Shown one piece after another: positions 35,857 through 47,040 of a stretch of 64,000 bases of DNA; the first letter of the stretch is position 1; each line of letters starts with the position of its first letter. The notes under the pieces were generated by a model that searched no databases, was not told the origin of the DNA, and saw nothing but the letters and a program-made list of their open reading frames with translations. The stretch spans positions 682,001 through 746,000 of the forward strand of contig WWBZ02000016.1 of the NCBI GenBank assembly GCA_011503125.2, in the 5' to 3' direction. The position numbers and the translations under genes are program-made. The DNA is from Botryosphaeria dothidea (taxonomy: Eukaryota > Ascomycota > Dothideomycetes > Botryosphaeriales > Botryosphaeriaceae).

Positions 35857-36534
35857 GGTGCCTGAAAAAGCCCAAGCTTTGCGATTGATTTTATGCCAAT
35901 TTTTTGAGCTTCCTTGACCTTTCGTACAACTCGGGAAGACTGAGTCGTCTCTGGAGAATGACAGCTTATCGACAGCTTGCTCGGAGCAGAGGAGCTGAAC
36001 CTGGGTATAAGGAAGCCTTCCCCAGGCTATACCTCACTTGAGAGACATGCAGAAGGCCCACATTAGCGTTAGTCAGGCTACCTCGGAAGCGGCATGGATC
36101 AACCCCCCCAGTGGAGGTACATGTGCTCCGTGCAACCCTCGCTTCCCTCGTTCCCCGAACCGTCGTCATCCTTGGCGCTCGCTTCGCCCCCAGCAATGGC
36201 TCCATACGCTTGCGCCGCACATCTTCATGATTTGGATTTTCCATTGGGTTTCGCGACTAAACCGATCCTCGAAACGGTGAACCGTACAGCTCCTCACACG
36301 ATCTGCGGTCCCCTATCAATCATTCGGCCCTGACCCAATCTTTTGACACAAGTGATTTCCGGTGTATACCTGCCGAGTAATGATGGACCACGGAGGGTTG
36401 TAGCGTCGTCCCGCTAGTGAACGGTTGCATAAGGTGCTATCTTCCCCTCACCCGCATACTAGAGCATGCCTGCTTTATTTTGAGCAACAAATCTACCCCG
36501 CCCCGAACGAGAATTGAACGATAGTCCATCGAAA
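35857..36534. promoter_or_regulatory. Shared divergent promoter, sugar-porter / cyclase-family enzyme
   Basis: 678 bp between outward-facing starts at 35856 (minus) and 36535 (plus). No gene inside. Open frames here have no recognisable content and no regulator site could be assigned. Confidence 0.55.
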
Positions 36535-37771
36535 ATGTCGGACCCATCCGTTCTCGATGTACCTTTCGACCAACTTTCGGACCCGAAGCGCGTCTGGGTT
36601 GGCAAGCCTGGGAGTCGAGAAGAAGGCTTGGGAAAATTGCTCCTCTTGACGCCGGAACGCGTAGCCAAGGCCGCTGCATCGGAGATCAAAACGGGAAAAA
36701 GGGTAACGCTCGGCTGGGACCTTAACAAATTAGAGTTTGCGGCTTTCAACCGCCAGCCATGTCAGCTGCACATTGTGCCGTTGCTTGGAGGCGTGGCGTT
36801 TGATGATATTTACACTTTCAATCCACGTAAGTGCAACATCCGTCTCCTCAACATCCCTCGAATCTCAGCCTCGTTTCGAAATCGATAGTTGGGAGTCGCT
36901 TCTAATAGCATGATTAGAACAAAGTAGCCAATGGGATGGTCTACGGCATTTTTCACAGCCCGTTAGTGAGGGCAGCCCGGAGCGCGTCTTCTACGGTGGC
37001 ACCACGAAGGAGGAAATTTTAGATTGCAAGAATGACCGCCTCGGAATGCAACACTGGGCTAGGGCAGGCATTGCCGGTTTGTGGTTCTTCCAGAGCTAAC
37101 CCACTGTTGTTGTACTGATCGAGTCATCTCAGGCCGCGGTGTTCTCATTGACTACGTCTCATGGGCTGAGAAAAAGGGCATCAAGTACACGACATTCTCT
37201 CAGCACGAGATCAAACTAACCGACATTTTGGAGATTGCCAAGGAATGCAACATCACCTTCCAAAAAGGTGATATCCTGTTCGTGCGCATCGGCGTGACCA
37301 AGGAGTGGGATCATGCCATGGACGAGTCAGCAAAAAAGGCGTACGCAAACAGCAGTAGCCCACAACACGCCGGCGTTGAAGGCACAATGGACGTCTTGCG
37401 TTGGCTCTGGGACTCCGGCTTCTCAGCCATTGCGGGTGACGCCATCAGTTGGGAGGTTAGTTGATTCAGACCACCAACAACACGCCAAGCTGATCCAGGC
37501 GGTTTCAGGTATATCCACCGAAGCCAGGAGGCATCATGATGCACGAGTACATACTTGCTGGATGGGGAGTTCCAATCGGTACGTTCTGGGCCCTCCGACG
37601 CCTGTCATTCGCCTGTCTGACCCTTTCTTTCCCGCAGGCGAGTTGTTCGATCTGGAGGAACTTGCAGCCATGTGCAAAGAGCTTAACCGATGGACGTTCT
37701 TCGTTTCTTCGGTCCCGCTCAACATGCCTGGTGGGGTCTCTTCGCCGCCTAACGCTATGGCAATCTTTTAG
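36535..37771 (+). CDS. Cyclase-family (kynurenine formamidase-like fold) metal hydrolase
   Basis: Five exons (36535-36826, 36918-37076, 37133-37455, 37509-37578, 37638-37771) give 325 aa. The conserved centre is QSSQWDGLRHFSQP, the fungal version of the metal-binding HxGTHxDxxxH signature. It is followed by RGVLIDYVSW, FQKGDILFVRIGVTKEW, HAGVEGTMDVLRWLWDSGFS, AIAGDAISWEVYPP and LAGWGVPIGELFDLEELA, all typical of this family of about 320 residues. Members hydrolyse amides or cyclic esters, and bacterial relatives include arylformamidases. In this block it may open a lactone or amide intermediate before dehydrogenation; that is inference. The final stretch FVSSVPLNMPGGVSSPPNA is the usual C-terminus, so the gene looks complete. 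Confidence 0.9.
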
Positions 37772-39535
37772 CCAATATGCGATGGCGATCACAGAAATCA
37801 GACTGCACATTGGTGGCCTGGTGCATACTAGAGAACGATGGAACGAAGCTCGGTTATTGAGCTTGTTGGTCTCAGGAGATTGTTGTAGCGGTGGAGGCAA
37901 TTAACCATCCAATTAAGAGATCAACAACGCCAAACCCGACGATAGTGTACTTCAACGTTCTCGATCTGCAACTTATCTAAAGGGATGCCGCTATCGTCGA
38001 CGCGGTCGGATGTGCGAGCGGAGTGCCGCAGATACTCTCCAGAATGCAGGCACGAGTGCAGTTATTGTGGGTCCTTCTGAATCATGCGAAGTGTGACGAG
38101 CAACGGCTCTTCACACGCTAAATGAACAAAAGCGGGAATCAGCGCTAGCAACGCCACTCAATGCGGGAAGGCAAATCCGGGACGACCCACGGGGCACACG
38201 GCCCGGTGCGGCACGGCAGCCACAGTCCTCGCTGTCGGGCACAGGCCAGGGCAAATGTCAGCCCATTGCAGAGTACTAGCAACGTCACCCCTTTCCTGCA
38301 ACCCACCTGTTCATGCGGCCCGAACATCAAAATCTGTTGCTTCTCGCTGTTGTGCCTGAGGAGTACTCCCCGATTGGCGAGGACCCCAAATGACGGATCG
38401 ACAGTATCCGCGACACCTGGCCCTCCCCGAGTCTGGCCGCCCTGAGCGCCGGACGAAAGGTACTCTGCTAGAGCGATGGCACGGCTCTCTTTCGTATCAG
38501 TGCACCAACAACGAACTGTAATCCAACGTTGCTGGCCCATGCTGAGCACTGCCATGCAGAAGCATTTGCAGTAAGGCAATGGCAACAGAAAGAAGGCAGT
38601 CGATTGAAAGCCATCGAGGAGCAAACGAAAATAGATTTCTTCCATACGACAGCCTCGAGTCCAGAAGCAAGAGCTGTAGTTGCTTTTTGTGCTACCTTGT
38701 CATCCAATGGCTGACCAGTTCGAGACCCAGCGGCTCCTCCAACTGACTAGGGTCTGCCATAGGGATGGATCCCACCCGCCTTGCTTCGGCTAGTCTGCCG
38801 TCCGCCTTGCCCCAGCGCAGGCCACCGGCTAATAGCCGCGTTGCTCTTACCCTGAACGGCAGCTTAATGATACGAGACATCACTTAATCCGCGCGACCGA
38901 CAAGCGAACGAGAACGTGCTGTCTCGGCGCATACCAGACCCAGTAATCATCACAACGATTCAACGTCCCCGCTGCACGCTATCACTCGCAGGTCTTTTCT
39001 CGGGGCGTCTTGCTTGTCAGGGGTCCGAGACAACCGTTCCTGTTCTCCTTGGATCAACACTCGCTTCGCGCGTGTTGTGTTACCAAATGCCGCGCATAAT
39101 TCACCACGACCCTTATTTTTCACTAACGAGATGCTGCGCAGCTGATCACTGATCACTCAATCGTGCAGGTACGTCGCGTCCGACTTGATTCGCGTCTGGA
39201 CAGTTGAAAACGAGAAAATGCACCGCCCGCCGTCATGATTGTCTGCTTTCGGCCATCCAAGTTAGAAAAAAAGAGAAAAGCAATTCTCGGGGCAAGGGGG
39301 ATTTAGGCTCGTGTTTGTCACTCTTTTCATCCCTCCCCTCTCTATGCACGCGCGGAGAAAGGGTTCCACAGCCTCGAGCATATCGGCCCGCTGCATGTGA
39401 TTCCTTTCATCTATCTCTGATTGTTTTCTCCACCACAAAGCCTGCCTCTTTTCTTGCAGGTCATGTCCTGATCGTGCCTTTTCTTGATCTTGCGGCGCAG
39501 CTCACCCCCGTTTTCCTGCATCTCCGCCGCCAGCC
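37772..39535. other. Intergenic region, about 1.8 kb
   Basis: No gene recognised. The last 250 bases are pyrimidine-rich (TCCCTCCCCTCTC near 39330) and probably hold the promoter and leader of the rhodopsin-domain gene. Confidence 0.4.
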
Positions 39536-41198
39536 ATGGTGAAGCCCGGTTTGGATCCGCCTCCTGGTGAAATCTCGAACTTCAACAACCAGCAGAGTTC
39601 CGTCAAGACCTCGGCTCTTGCGGTGGACATTCTCGGCATAGTATGCACCACGATACTGTTCGCGGTTCGCATGGTGGCGAGGCATATTGTTCATGGTAAA
39701 TATGGTGTCGATGACTGTGAGTAACCATGTTGGAGGTGAATATCTGAAATGAGCAATTGAACTTATGAATTGCAGTCTGTTGCATTATTGCCTATGTAGG
39801 ACTCAATCTCCCGTTGCCGGAATCAAGGCTGATTTGCATGGTTGTAGTTGGGCTTCTTGGGCTATTGTACGATAAGCATAATAAGTGAGTGGCTACCTAT
39901 CACGAAGTGGTCCATATCGAATTCTTTGTTAACACTTGTGAAGTGATTAGCCACGGCGGTGGTATACACCAATGGAACGTCCCTGAGACAGAAGTCATTC
40001 CTTTCGCTCAGGTAAAAGATCTCTCCTCCAGAAACCCCGGGCTACCAAGGCTCCGAACAATTCTCTTCCGAACATCAGGAACAAACGGTATCATCGCAAG
40101 GATGAACAACCCTCCATCTGACATACCACAAACAGGCCGTCTACGCGACCATGGTCATATACGGCCCCACAGTCTTTGCCACGAAAGCCTCCATCCTCTT
40201 CTTCCTCACGCGCGTCTTCCAGCCTTATGAACGCTACTGCCGCCTCGTCTACGCCTTCACGTTCCTTATGGGCTGCTATTATACCCTCATGCTTTTCCTA
40301 AAGATCTTCATCTGCCGCCCGATTCACCTGTTCTGGGACCCCTCAGGCGACGGCCAGTGCTTCAACCAACGCGCCCTCATCCTCTCCGATAACGTCATCA
40401 GCCTGATCTCCGACATCGCCGTCCTCCTGATCCCCTGCCCGCTCGCCGGCGGCCTCAAGATCGCGCTGGCGGCCAAGCTGCGCATCGCCGCCGTCTTCGG
40501 CGCCGGCGGCCTCGCGTGCGTGTGCACCTTCATCCGGCTCATCGACATCGTCAAGATGGGCGCCAGCCTCGACCAGACGTACTCGTTCACGCTGATCAAC
40601 CTCTGGGGGTGAGTGCTCCCGGCCCCCACCCTAGCCCGCTCTCAAAGACGCACCACTCACGCAACACACACACACACACAGCATCGCAGAAGTCGGCATC
40701 GGCCTCGTCTGCGCCTGCTTCCCCGTGCTGCCCGCCTTCTGGAAGTACCTGCGCAAGCAGCATCCCAGCCAGGCCGGCACCAGCTACTACGCGCGCACCG
40801 GCCGCTCGCACGACGCGTCGCGCCGCCGCCCCAGCGGCGGCATCGAGCTGTCCAAGAAGTCGCACCACTCGCGCACCACCGCCACCGAGCCGCGCAGCAG
40901 CGTTAGTGTGGGGGGTGGCGGGACGGCGCACATGTACTACAGCGGCAGCGACGAGAACATGTTGATCCCGCACGGGGATATGAAGGTCACGACGAGCGTG
41001 CGGGGCGGCGCGACACCGAGCGAGGACCTCGAGATGGGGAAGGAGAGCGGTGGGGAGGAGATTGGCGGGGCGAGGGGGACGCCGGCGGTGACGATCGAAG
41101 CGGGCGGGAGGAACGATAGCGGGATGGGGCAGAAGAGGAGTTATGAGGATGGCATCGTGCGGACGGTCGAGGTGCAGATGATGCGGGAGCCGAAATGA
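39536..41198 (+). CDS. Fungal rhodopsin-domain integral membrane protein
   Basis: Six exons (39536-39716, 39776-39795, 39848-39884, 39944-40011, 40136-40608, 40682-41198) give 431 aa. The second and third exons are only 20 and 37 nt. About seven helices are visible: ALAVDILGIVCTTILFAVRM, CCIIAYLGFLGYCTISIIM, ATMVIYGPTVFATKASILFF, AFTFLMGCYYTLMLFLKIF. The family hallmarks follow: CRPIHLFWD with a conserved Cys, SDNVISLISDIAVLLIPCPL, AAVFGAGGLACVCTFIRLI, and TLINLWGIAEVGIGLVCACF. The last 150 residues are a polar, Ser/Gly-rich tail. The domain was first noted in Pth11-like receptors but most members have no known ligand. The acceptor before exon 6 lies in a CA dinucleotide repeat (about 40662-40681). 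Confidence 0.9.
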
Positions 41199-41307
41199 GA
41201 CGGAGCGCATGGATTCGCGCAAAGCAACAAAGTTTATTTCTTTTGTCGATATAACGAGTAATCAAAAAAAAATATCATCGTTTCGGTGTTTCGATCAGCT
41301 ACGACTA

Positions 41308-42144
41308 TTACAACGCATCGAACGCCTTCACGGCCTCCTCGGCCGTCTTGTGCGCGCTCGCCGGATTCGCGCCCGTCACCAGCCGGCCGTCCGTCACCGC
41401 GAAGCTGTCCCACGGGCCCGGCGGGCTGACGTACTGCGCGCCCGCTGCTGCGGCGCTGGCTTCGATGGTCGGCCGGTTCCACGCTTTGATCGTGTCGAGC
41501 ACGCCTTCTTCCTCCTCGCCGCGCGTCGTGAAGCCAGTGACGCGCTTACCCGAGATGACGGGCTGCTTGGTCGCCGGATCAAGGATGCCTGGGAAGATGG
41601 CGCCGCCGTGGCAGACGGCGGAGAGGATGCCTTTGTTCTCGGCGTAGATCTGCGAGGCCAGGGCTTGTAGGCCGATGGCGTCTGGGTAGTCGATGAGCGA
41701 GGCGTGGCCGGCGGAGGCGAAGAAGAGGCCGTACTGGGATGGGTCAATGAGTGCTCGGCTCATTTTCCTGTTTTGGTGGCAGAAATGTACGTACGTCCTT
41801 CCAGTTCACATCAGATGGCTTGAGTAGCTTGTCCAGCTTGCTCCGGAACTCGCTGGAGTGGTCTTCCCAGACCTTGCGATCTTCGTCGGGGAGCCAGTCT
41901 TTCTGCTGGCTCAGCCAGTCCGGCTGGTACGTGCCCGTCTCGGAGACGAGGTCGACTTCAAAGCCTGCTTTTTTGAAGACATTGAACGGGTGGAGGGCTT
42001 CGGTGATGAAGAGTCCTGCAAGCTTCTGTTAGCTGGAGTTCGTGATGCTCGGGCTGTTCAGAAATTACCGGTTTCTTTGCCGTCGGGGTAGAGCGGCGCG
42101 TGGGCCGAGGTGATTGCAATGAGAGCTTTGCGCGGAGGGGCCAT
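41308..42144 (-). CDS. Hsp31-like DJ-1/PfpI family protein
   Basis: Three exons (42069-42144, 41795-42015, 41308-41733) give 240 aa, close to yeast Hsp31. The N-terminus [20 protein letters not shown] fits the Hsp31 clade. The nucleophile elbow is [12 protein letters not shown] with the reactive Cys and adjacent His. [37 protein letters not shown] and [20 protein letters not shown] are further class features. Such proteins act as glutathione-independent glyoxalases (methylglyoxal to lactate) and as stress chaperones. Gene order is tail to tail with the rhodopsin-domain gene, 109 bp apart. Confidence 0.93.
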
Positions 42145-42156
42145 TGTGTCTGGGGT

Positions 42157-42480
42157 TCACTTGAGTAGCGGTACCGGATCTGGCGGGGCTTTGGAAGCGT
42201 TTTTGAACCTCTCGAGAGCTACCCCGCAGCTGGGCTTGACATCATAGTGCTCGTACTCGTAGCAATCTCCGTTCGCATTCAGTGGTTGCTGCTGGTACGC
42301 TAGCGGAAGCTTGACGCGCTTGCTCGTGATAGTATTCCACAACGCCAGCCCTGGAACGTACTGCGCCTTCCTTTTGTAACGATAAACGGAATATACATCC
42401 GAGAGCGCGCCAATACGATCCATGCCCCAGTTGAGGAGGTTACTGATGACAAGACTAAGTAGTCGGACAAATAAAGACGG
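42157..42480 (-). CDS. Short hypothetical reading frame
   Basis: Open from an upstream stop near 42488 to TAA/TGA at 42157, with a Met at 42423. The composition is protein-like (VISNLLNWGMDRIGALSDVY, then a basic/Tyr-rich stretch and a Cys-containing tail), but no family is recognised. It could be the last exon of a gene, but I found no in-phase splice to the larger frame just upstream. It may also be a gene remnant. It begins only 13 bp from the Hsp31 start. Confidence 0.25.
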   Translation of the reverse strand, partial: PSLFVRLLSLVISNLLNWGMDRIGALSDVYSVYRYKRKAQYVPGLALWNTITSKRVKLPLAYQQQPLNANGDCYEYEHYDVKPSCGVALERFKNASKAPPDPVPLLK

Positions 42481-42494
42481 AGTTGGCTATTGCT

Positions 42495-43256
42495 TCAGAA
42501 TTGAATAGGCCGGTTACTCGGTGGCATTAGGTAATTACTGTCGCTCATTCTCATCGATTCCTGCTCCCAGTCTGCAGTACTGTCCTGGATGATGCACAAG
42601 CAACTTGAGACGGGCTGGTTACCTGGCCAAGCTGCGACGGTAAATTTGAATACGTCAGCAGTGCCATCACAGGTGCCAGGATGAAGTACAATGACGGCCA
42701 AAGCTTTAAGAGAGTACTGTGGCGCTTCTTGATTGCGGCAGCATCCGATCCATTTATATCGGATTCGAAAAGAAAGGCTCAAGCCTGGAAGTTGCCACCA
42801 AGAATCACCCTCGGACCTGTTAGAGAATAGCTCTTTCAGTCTGGGACAGAATTTGCATGTCAAGTCTGAGAGCTCAGGGAATTCAGGAGGGGTAACATGA
42901 CGCTCGCAGTCTGTATCTGCGATGCAAGTTCGTCGGCACGAGTGGTCGAATCGTCCCGATTCCCATCCAAACTGATTAAGGCTCGGATAAGTCCCCTTGC
43001 TCCTTTTTGAGTAAGTCCAGTAATTCCCCTCACCTGAGTCGGGACTCCATTCGTCCGCTGTAAACCTCGAGAAATCGAGCGTGACGGTTGTGCCATCAGA
43101 ATTTGTGTATAGAGCCCCACCTGCACGTGCATCGTTGAGGAGTAATGCTTGCGAGCACAGCCTGCAGAGAGAATTGATGTGAGATTCTGCCTGATTTGAC
43201 GGACTTTCCTGCGCCTGAAGATGCATTTCATTGTAAGAAAGCTTTCCGGGATCCAT
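42495..43256 (-). CDS. Hypothetical Cys-rich protein resembling the N-terminal module of HET proteins
   Basis: A single frame of 253 codons without introns. It contains paired cysteines in the spacing seen before HET domains (SLCRLCSQALLLND near the start and LTCKFCPRLKELFSNR mid-protein), plus further Cys/His clusters. No HET motifs (SYxWG, W-x-DR-x-C, RGWTxQE) follow, because the frame stops and downstream sequence does not continue them. It may be a truncated HET-type gene, given two other broken HET genes in the window, or an independent small protein. An alternative start is Met at 43226. Confidence 0.4.
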   Translation of the reverse strand: MDPGKLSYNEMHLQAQESPSNQAESHINSLCRLCSQALLLNDARAGGALYTNSDGTTVTLDFSRFTADEWSPDSGEGNYWTYSKRSKGTYPSLNQFGWESGRFDHSCRRTCIADTDCERHVTPPEFPELSDLTCKFCPRLKELFSNRSEGDSWWQLPGLSLSFRIRYKWIGCCRNQEAPQYSLKALAVIVLHPGTCDGTADVFKFTVAAWPGNQPVSSCLCIIQDSTADWEQESMRMSDSNYLMPPSNRPIQF

Positions 43257-44285
43257 CGAGTTGGTATAGTATTGGAAATTTATGGAATTTCGTACAGTGC
43301 AAGCTTGTGTGGGAGAAGCTCTTAAATGCTATGCGATACGCCAGCACGGATTGTATTGCTTACGGCCCCCACCTAATGCTATTCTCGGACCTTGAAATGT
43401 TCAATCGCATCTTATACGTTGTACTCATTGCCTTTCTTGATGGACCAGGGACGTTTATTTGCCTTGTCCAATTATAGGTGGACACAGCCCGAGTGTGGTT
43501 ACACCGGGACGTATCTACAAAAGGACATGATTGAACATGTGGTGGCAGATGCTACTTTGTCCCCGCATACCCAACTGTAGGGTTCAAGGCCCAATTCGTC
43601 GTAAATAATGGTAGCACCTTGGAGAAGTACACTCAGTTCTACTTTTTCGAATCTACGCTGAATCAGCTGGCATCCCGGGCGCGAGGCTCTGTATTGTATG
43701 ATGGCGAGACTCGGCACGCGGATGGGAGGAAAGACTGTGCGGATTGTTTCTTACCGCGCAGCATAGTTTTCTCTACTACCTCCAACTCGACCAATATCCA
43801 TGGTCATGATACTGAGGGAATTCCCAAGCACGAACAATTTCGCACAGTACTTCAGGCTTCCTTAGCCTGAAAAGTTAAGCGATTCCATGCCTTTTGTCCC
43901 AATTTGTACCCTTTCAGTATCACAGGAAAACTAGGAGACCTCGTAACGGGCACACCGAAGCCAGGCAAACGACAGCCTTGTGGCAGAATATGTTCCCCCT
44001 GCATTCCACGCAACCGAACTCAGGAGCCTTGTGTCACAGCCGCCAGGCAGTAGCTGTTGATTGGTAATGGAAAGACCAGGCGCCTCTTTTCGCTGAACAG
44101 GAAGGTATCACAGCGTCACTTCGTTACACATCAAACGCTCAGCCGCTCGATCTAACGAGACTGGGTAAAGGGGTTACTTATTGATACTATTTTTAGCTGG
44201 TTCTTATATCGACAAGAAGCTTGGAATACTGGGCGTCCATAGCTCACCTAGTGACACCTGAGCTTACGTTCCTGTTTCGCCATCC
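43257..44285. other. Intergenic region, about 1.0 kb
   Basis: No recognisable gene. It separates the Cys-rich frame (starting at 43256, minus) from the 3' end of the kinase pseudogene (44286, minus). Confidence 0.4.
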
Positions 44286-45736
44286 TCACGTGGTGTGTTT
44301 GAGTATCCACTCGTCCTCTGTCAGCTCGCCGGCCGAGCTACGCTTTTCCGGCTCCCACTGCAGCATCTTCCGCATGAAGCGTAGGAAACATTCCCTGTCT
44401 TCTTTCTTGTCTTCTCCCTCGAGAGATGTTTCCCTGCGCTCGAGCGGCATTGATGCTGGAACTGGGATCCCCGCGTAAAAGTCACCTGAAACAAATGTGT
44501 GGTTAGCGAAAAGGAATAATCCTGGGGCGGCCTCCCAGAAGCTAGGGAGCGCGCGACTCACCAGCATTAGAAAAGAACTTGCTCCTTAGGTTTGCTCGGG
44601 CAAGAAGACCCGGCGGCGGAGGCCCGAGGAGGGCTATCATCTCAGCGAGATGGGCGCGGCCGCGGTACGTCTCGAGTTCCGGATCGCGGCCGGTGAGCAG
44701 GTGCTCGCCCTCGAAGGCGTCCCAGATCTGCGAGTTGAAAGAGAGGTGTCAGCCAGAGCACGCTCATTCAAACAGTTTCGACACTCACCACGCAGCCCAC
44801 GTTCCATATGTCGACGCTGTACGTCCACGGGAAGGATGACCTCCGGCGCTCGATAGACATCGGGCTGGATGTCTTCCCCGTGCTCGACCCCGTCGTCCAG
44901 CGGCACGGCCGAGCCGAGGTCACACAGCACAGGCGCACCGAAGTCCCTGGGCGTGTTGAGCTCGCGGGACAGGTAGATGGTTCCCCCGTCGAGCTCCTTC
45001 CTCGGGCAAGGCTCCTCGAGCTCCTCTTTCTCGAAGGCTCTGAGTACGGACTCGTCTGCCCCGAGCAGCACGTTAGCCTCCTTGATGTCAGTATGCACGA
45101 CGTAGCATTCTTTGTGCAGAAGGTCCAGGGCCTGGAAGAGGCGCTTGAGCACAAAGGCCACAACCGGCTCGGGCAATCTCCGCACGGGATTGCGATGCCT
45201 GATGCCAAGAATGCTCTCCCAGAGCGGTGGGTGCACGAGACACCGATGCCGCCCCTTGGGCCCGTCGACGACAAACGAGTCGAGCAGCGAGCGGACAGCA
45301 CTGCGGCCCGGGTGGTCTTTGGGGGCGCTCCCAATGCGCTTGTACACGTTGAGCTCATTATCCAGCTCACTCCCCATGGACTCGGAACGGAGGAACAGAT
45401 TGAGAGCGACGTGCCGACATTGGCTGGAAACGACGGTTGAGTGAGCAGGCGCCATACAGGGAAGGGGAATGTGACGCACCTTAGATCCCGTGCTAACCAC
45501 ACGGTCGAGGTGGCGCTGAACCCCAGTTTCCCCACGATCTGATAGCGATCCCGGAAGATTTCGCCAATCCGGACAGGATAGTATCGAGACGCGATAAAGT
45601 CCGGGACGGTCTCCTCTTCGACCTTCTTGTCTGCGGGAATCGGCACGAAACCCTTGTTTGGAAAGACGAGCGGCTTCCATGCGCGGGTGAAAGGCACCAT
45701 CCACACGCGACTGCGAAGCGACGTGGACATAACCAT
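44286..45736 (-). pseudogene. SRPK-like serine/threonine protein kinase, frameshifted
   Basis: A kinase of the SR-protein-kinase type as expanded in moulds. The N-terminal lobe has FRDRYQIVGKLGFSATSTVW (glycine loop) and VALNLFLRSES, where the usual VAxK lysine is Asn. The catalytic loop is VVHTDIKEANVLLG, the DFG equivalent is LCDLGSA, and then YRAPEVIL. At about 44831 one extra C (or a small deletion) breaks the frame. WTYSVDIWNVGCV continues in the next frame, followed after introns by IWDAFEGEHLLTGRD, NLRSKFFSNAG, DFYAGIPVPASMPLERRE and MLQWEPEKRSSAGEL. The C-lobe is therefore complete but out of frame. The first intron runs 45424-45479. Both the missing lysine and the frameshift argue for an inactive gene; an assembly error could explain only the second. 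Confidence 0.82.
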
Positions 45737-47040
45737 TGGGTAAGATGTGCGGGCAACCAAAGATGATGTACAAGAGCAGAAGATGGAGGCGCATTATCAA
45801 GCGATTGTTCGGATAAACATCGGGCCCGCAGTGGATGATCGAGAATTTGATCAAGAGACTTTGGTCATTCGTGTGTGCCCAGCAAATTTGATACTGCGGA
45901 GTTTTCCGGTTCTGTGGGTTGACCGGCGGTGCTCTAAGGTGCTCTTTCTCTGCTTGGAGTTTTCAATCTCTAGGGCAGGCATTATCCCGAAGACTACTGC
46001 TTATATCTTCCATTGATGAGCGCCAGGATGGAACTTGGAGCACGCGATTCAGGGCAATCTCCGCAAATCGCCCTCCCTCGTTTGTTCCAATTTCGAATTG
46101 TTGCTCCATGAACGTGGATATCATATGAAGCCAAACCGCATCCTCAATACTTTTTTTTTGAAAAAAAATTGTCTGGAAATTCGGGAACGGCGCGTACGAG
46201 AGGGTTAGACTGTGCGGTCGGTAGCTAAGGACGTTTCTGTCCCTATACCAAATTTAGCTCACTATTCTAACTTAAGAGGAAGATTTACGGGCTAGGCTTT
46301 GAGTGGATGTTGGAAATCACGTGTTTTGCATATTGCTTTTGCAACACCAGATAGCTTAGTCACTCACTTACATATATAAGGAGGGTGGGCCACCTACGCC
46401 CTTCCTCCTCATGCCAATCATCAATGGATCATCGTTATTCATCAACAATCCAACAGTGGAGTATAAATAAGGTACGCTAATCGCACTCGTTAAGCAGAGG
46501 TAGAAGGCAGCGCAATTCTATTGAAAGTAAGGTGAGCGCGTTGACAGCAACACTTCATGGCATTGATCTACAAAATGCTTCAACTTACAAAGGCGAGGTC
46601 TATAGCATCTGGGGGACACTTTAACCGCCTGAAATCAGGCTGTCTGGTTGATTTATTCACATTCACCGTTTGCTAAAACCTACACAGTTCTGTTGTGACA
46701 AGGTGCTTTGATTTATATAGTAGTATTTCCTTGCAACACACCCCTCTAATGTTTCGATGATATGTCTGCCTGGAGGGGGCGGCTGGACCGGGCGGATTGT
46801 TACGTCAGCCCCCACTCCCACTTGCATACGCGCACGCATTATTGGTTAGCCCAGCACTTGTATGCATTGCACTCCTCGTTTCAGCCTCACAAAGATTTTC
46901 CACGCATTCCAGCTTTCAGCCTCGCGCCCGCCATGTTCAAATAGCAAGTCTTTTCAAGACCTATCGACTCAGCACAACTTAACTGCGACCACCCAACTGC
47001 TACCTGGACTGATTCCACTTCGCCCGATGCACCTTCTGAC
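45737..47040. other. Intergenic region holding a solo LTR
   Basis: 1.3 kb upstream of both the kinase pseudogene (minus) and the NLR pseudogene (plus). It contains a T9-G-A8 inverted run at about 46150-46167, a 148-bp solo LTR at 46308-46455 and a small hairpin CCTGAAATCAGG near 46629. No protein-coding gene was recognised. Confidence 0.6.
46308..46455 (+). mobile_element. Solo LTR of a retrotransposon
   Basis: A 148-bp segment beginning TGTTGGAAATCACGTG and ending AACAATCCAACA, so it has the TG...CA ends and inverted TGTTGG/CCAACA termini of an LTR. It is flanked on both sides by the same pentamer GTGGA (46303-46307 and 46456-46460). Inside is a TATATAAG promoter-like element at 46373-46380. 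No internal retroelement sequence is attached, so it is the product of LTR-LTR recombination. It differs in length and interior from the 136-bp LTRs of the copia element 2.3 kb away, but the first 12 bases are the same as that LTR's plus-strand start. Confidence 0.88.

Noticed and set aside
46150..46167. T9-G-A8 inverted run as a terminator hairpin
   Set aside because: Eukaryotic context, no gene ends here, and such A/T runs occur by chance or slippage.
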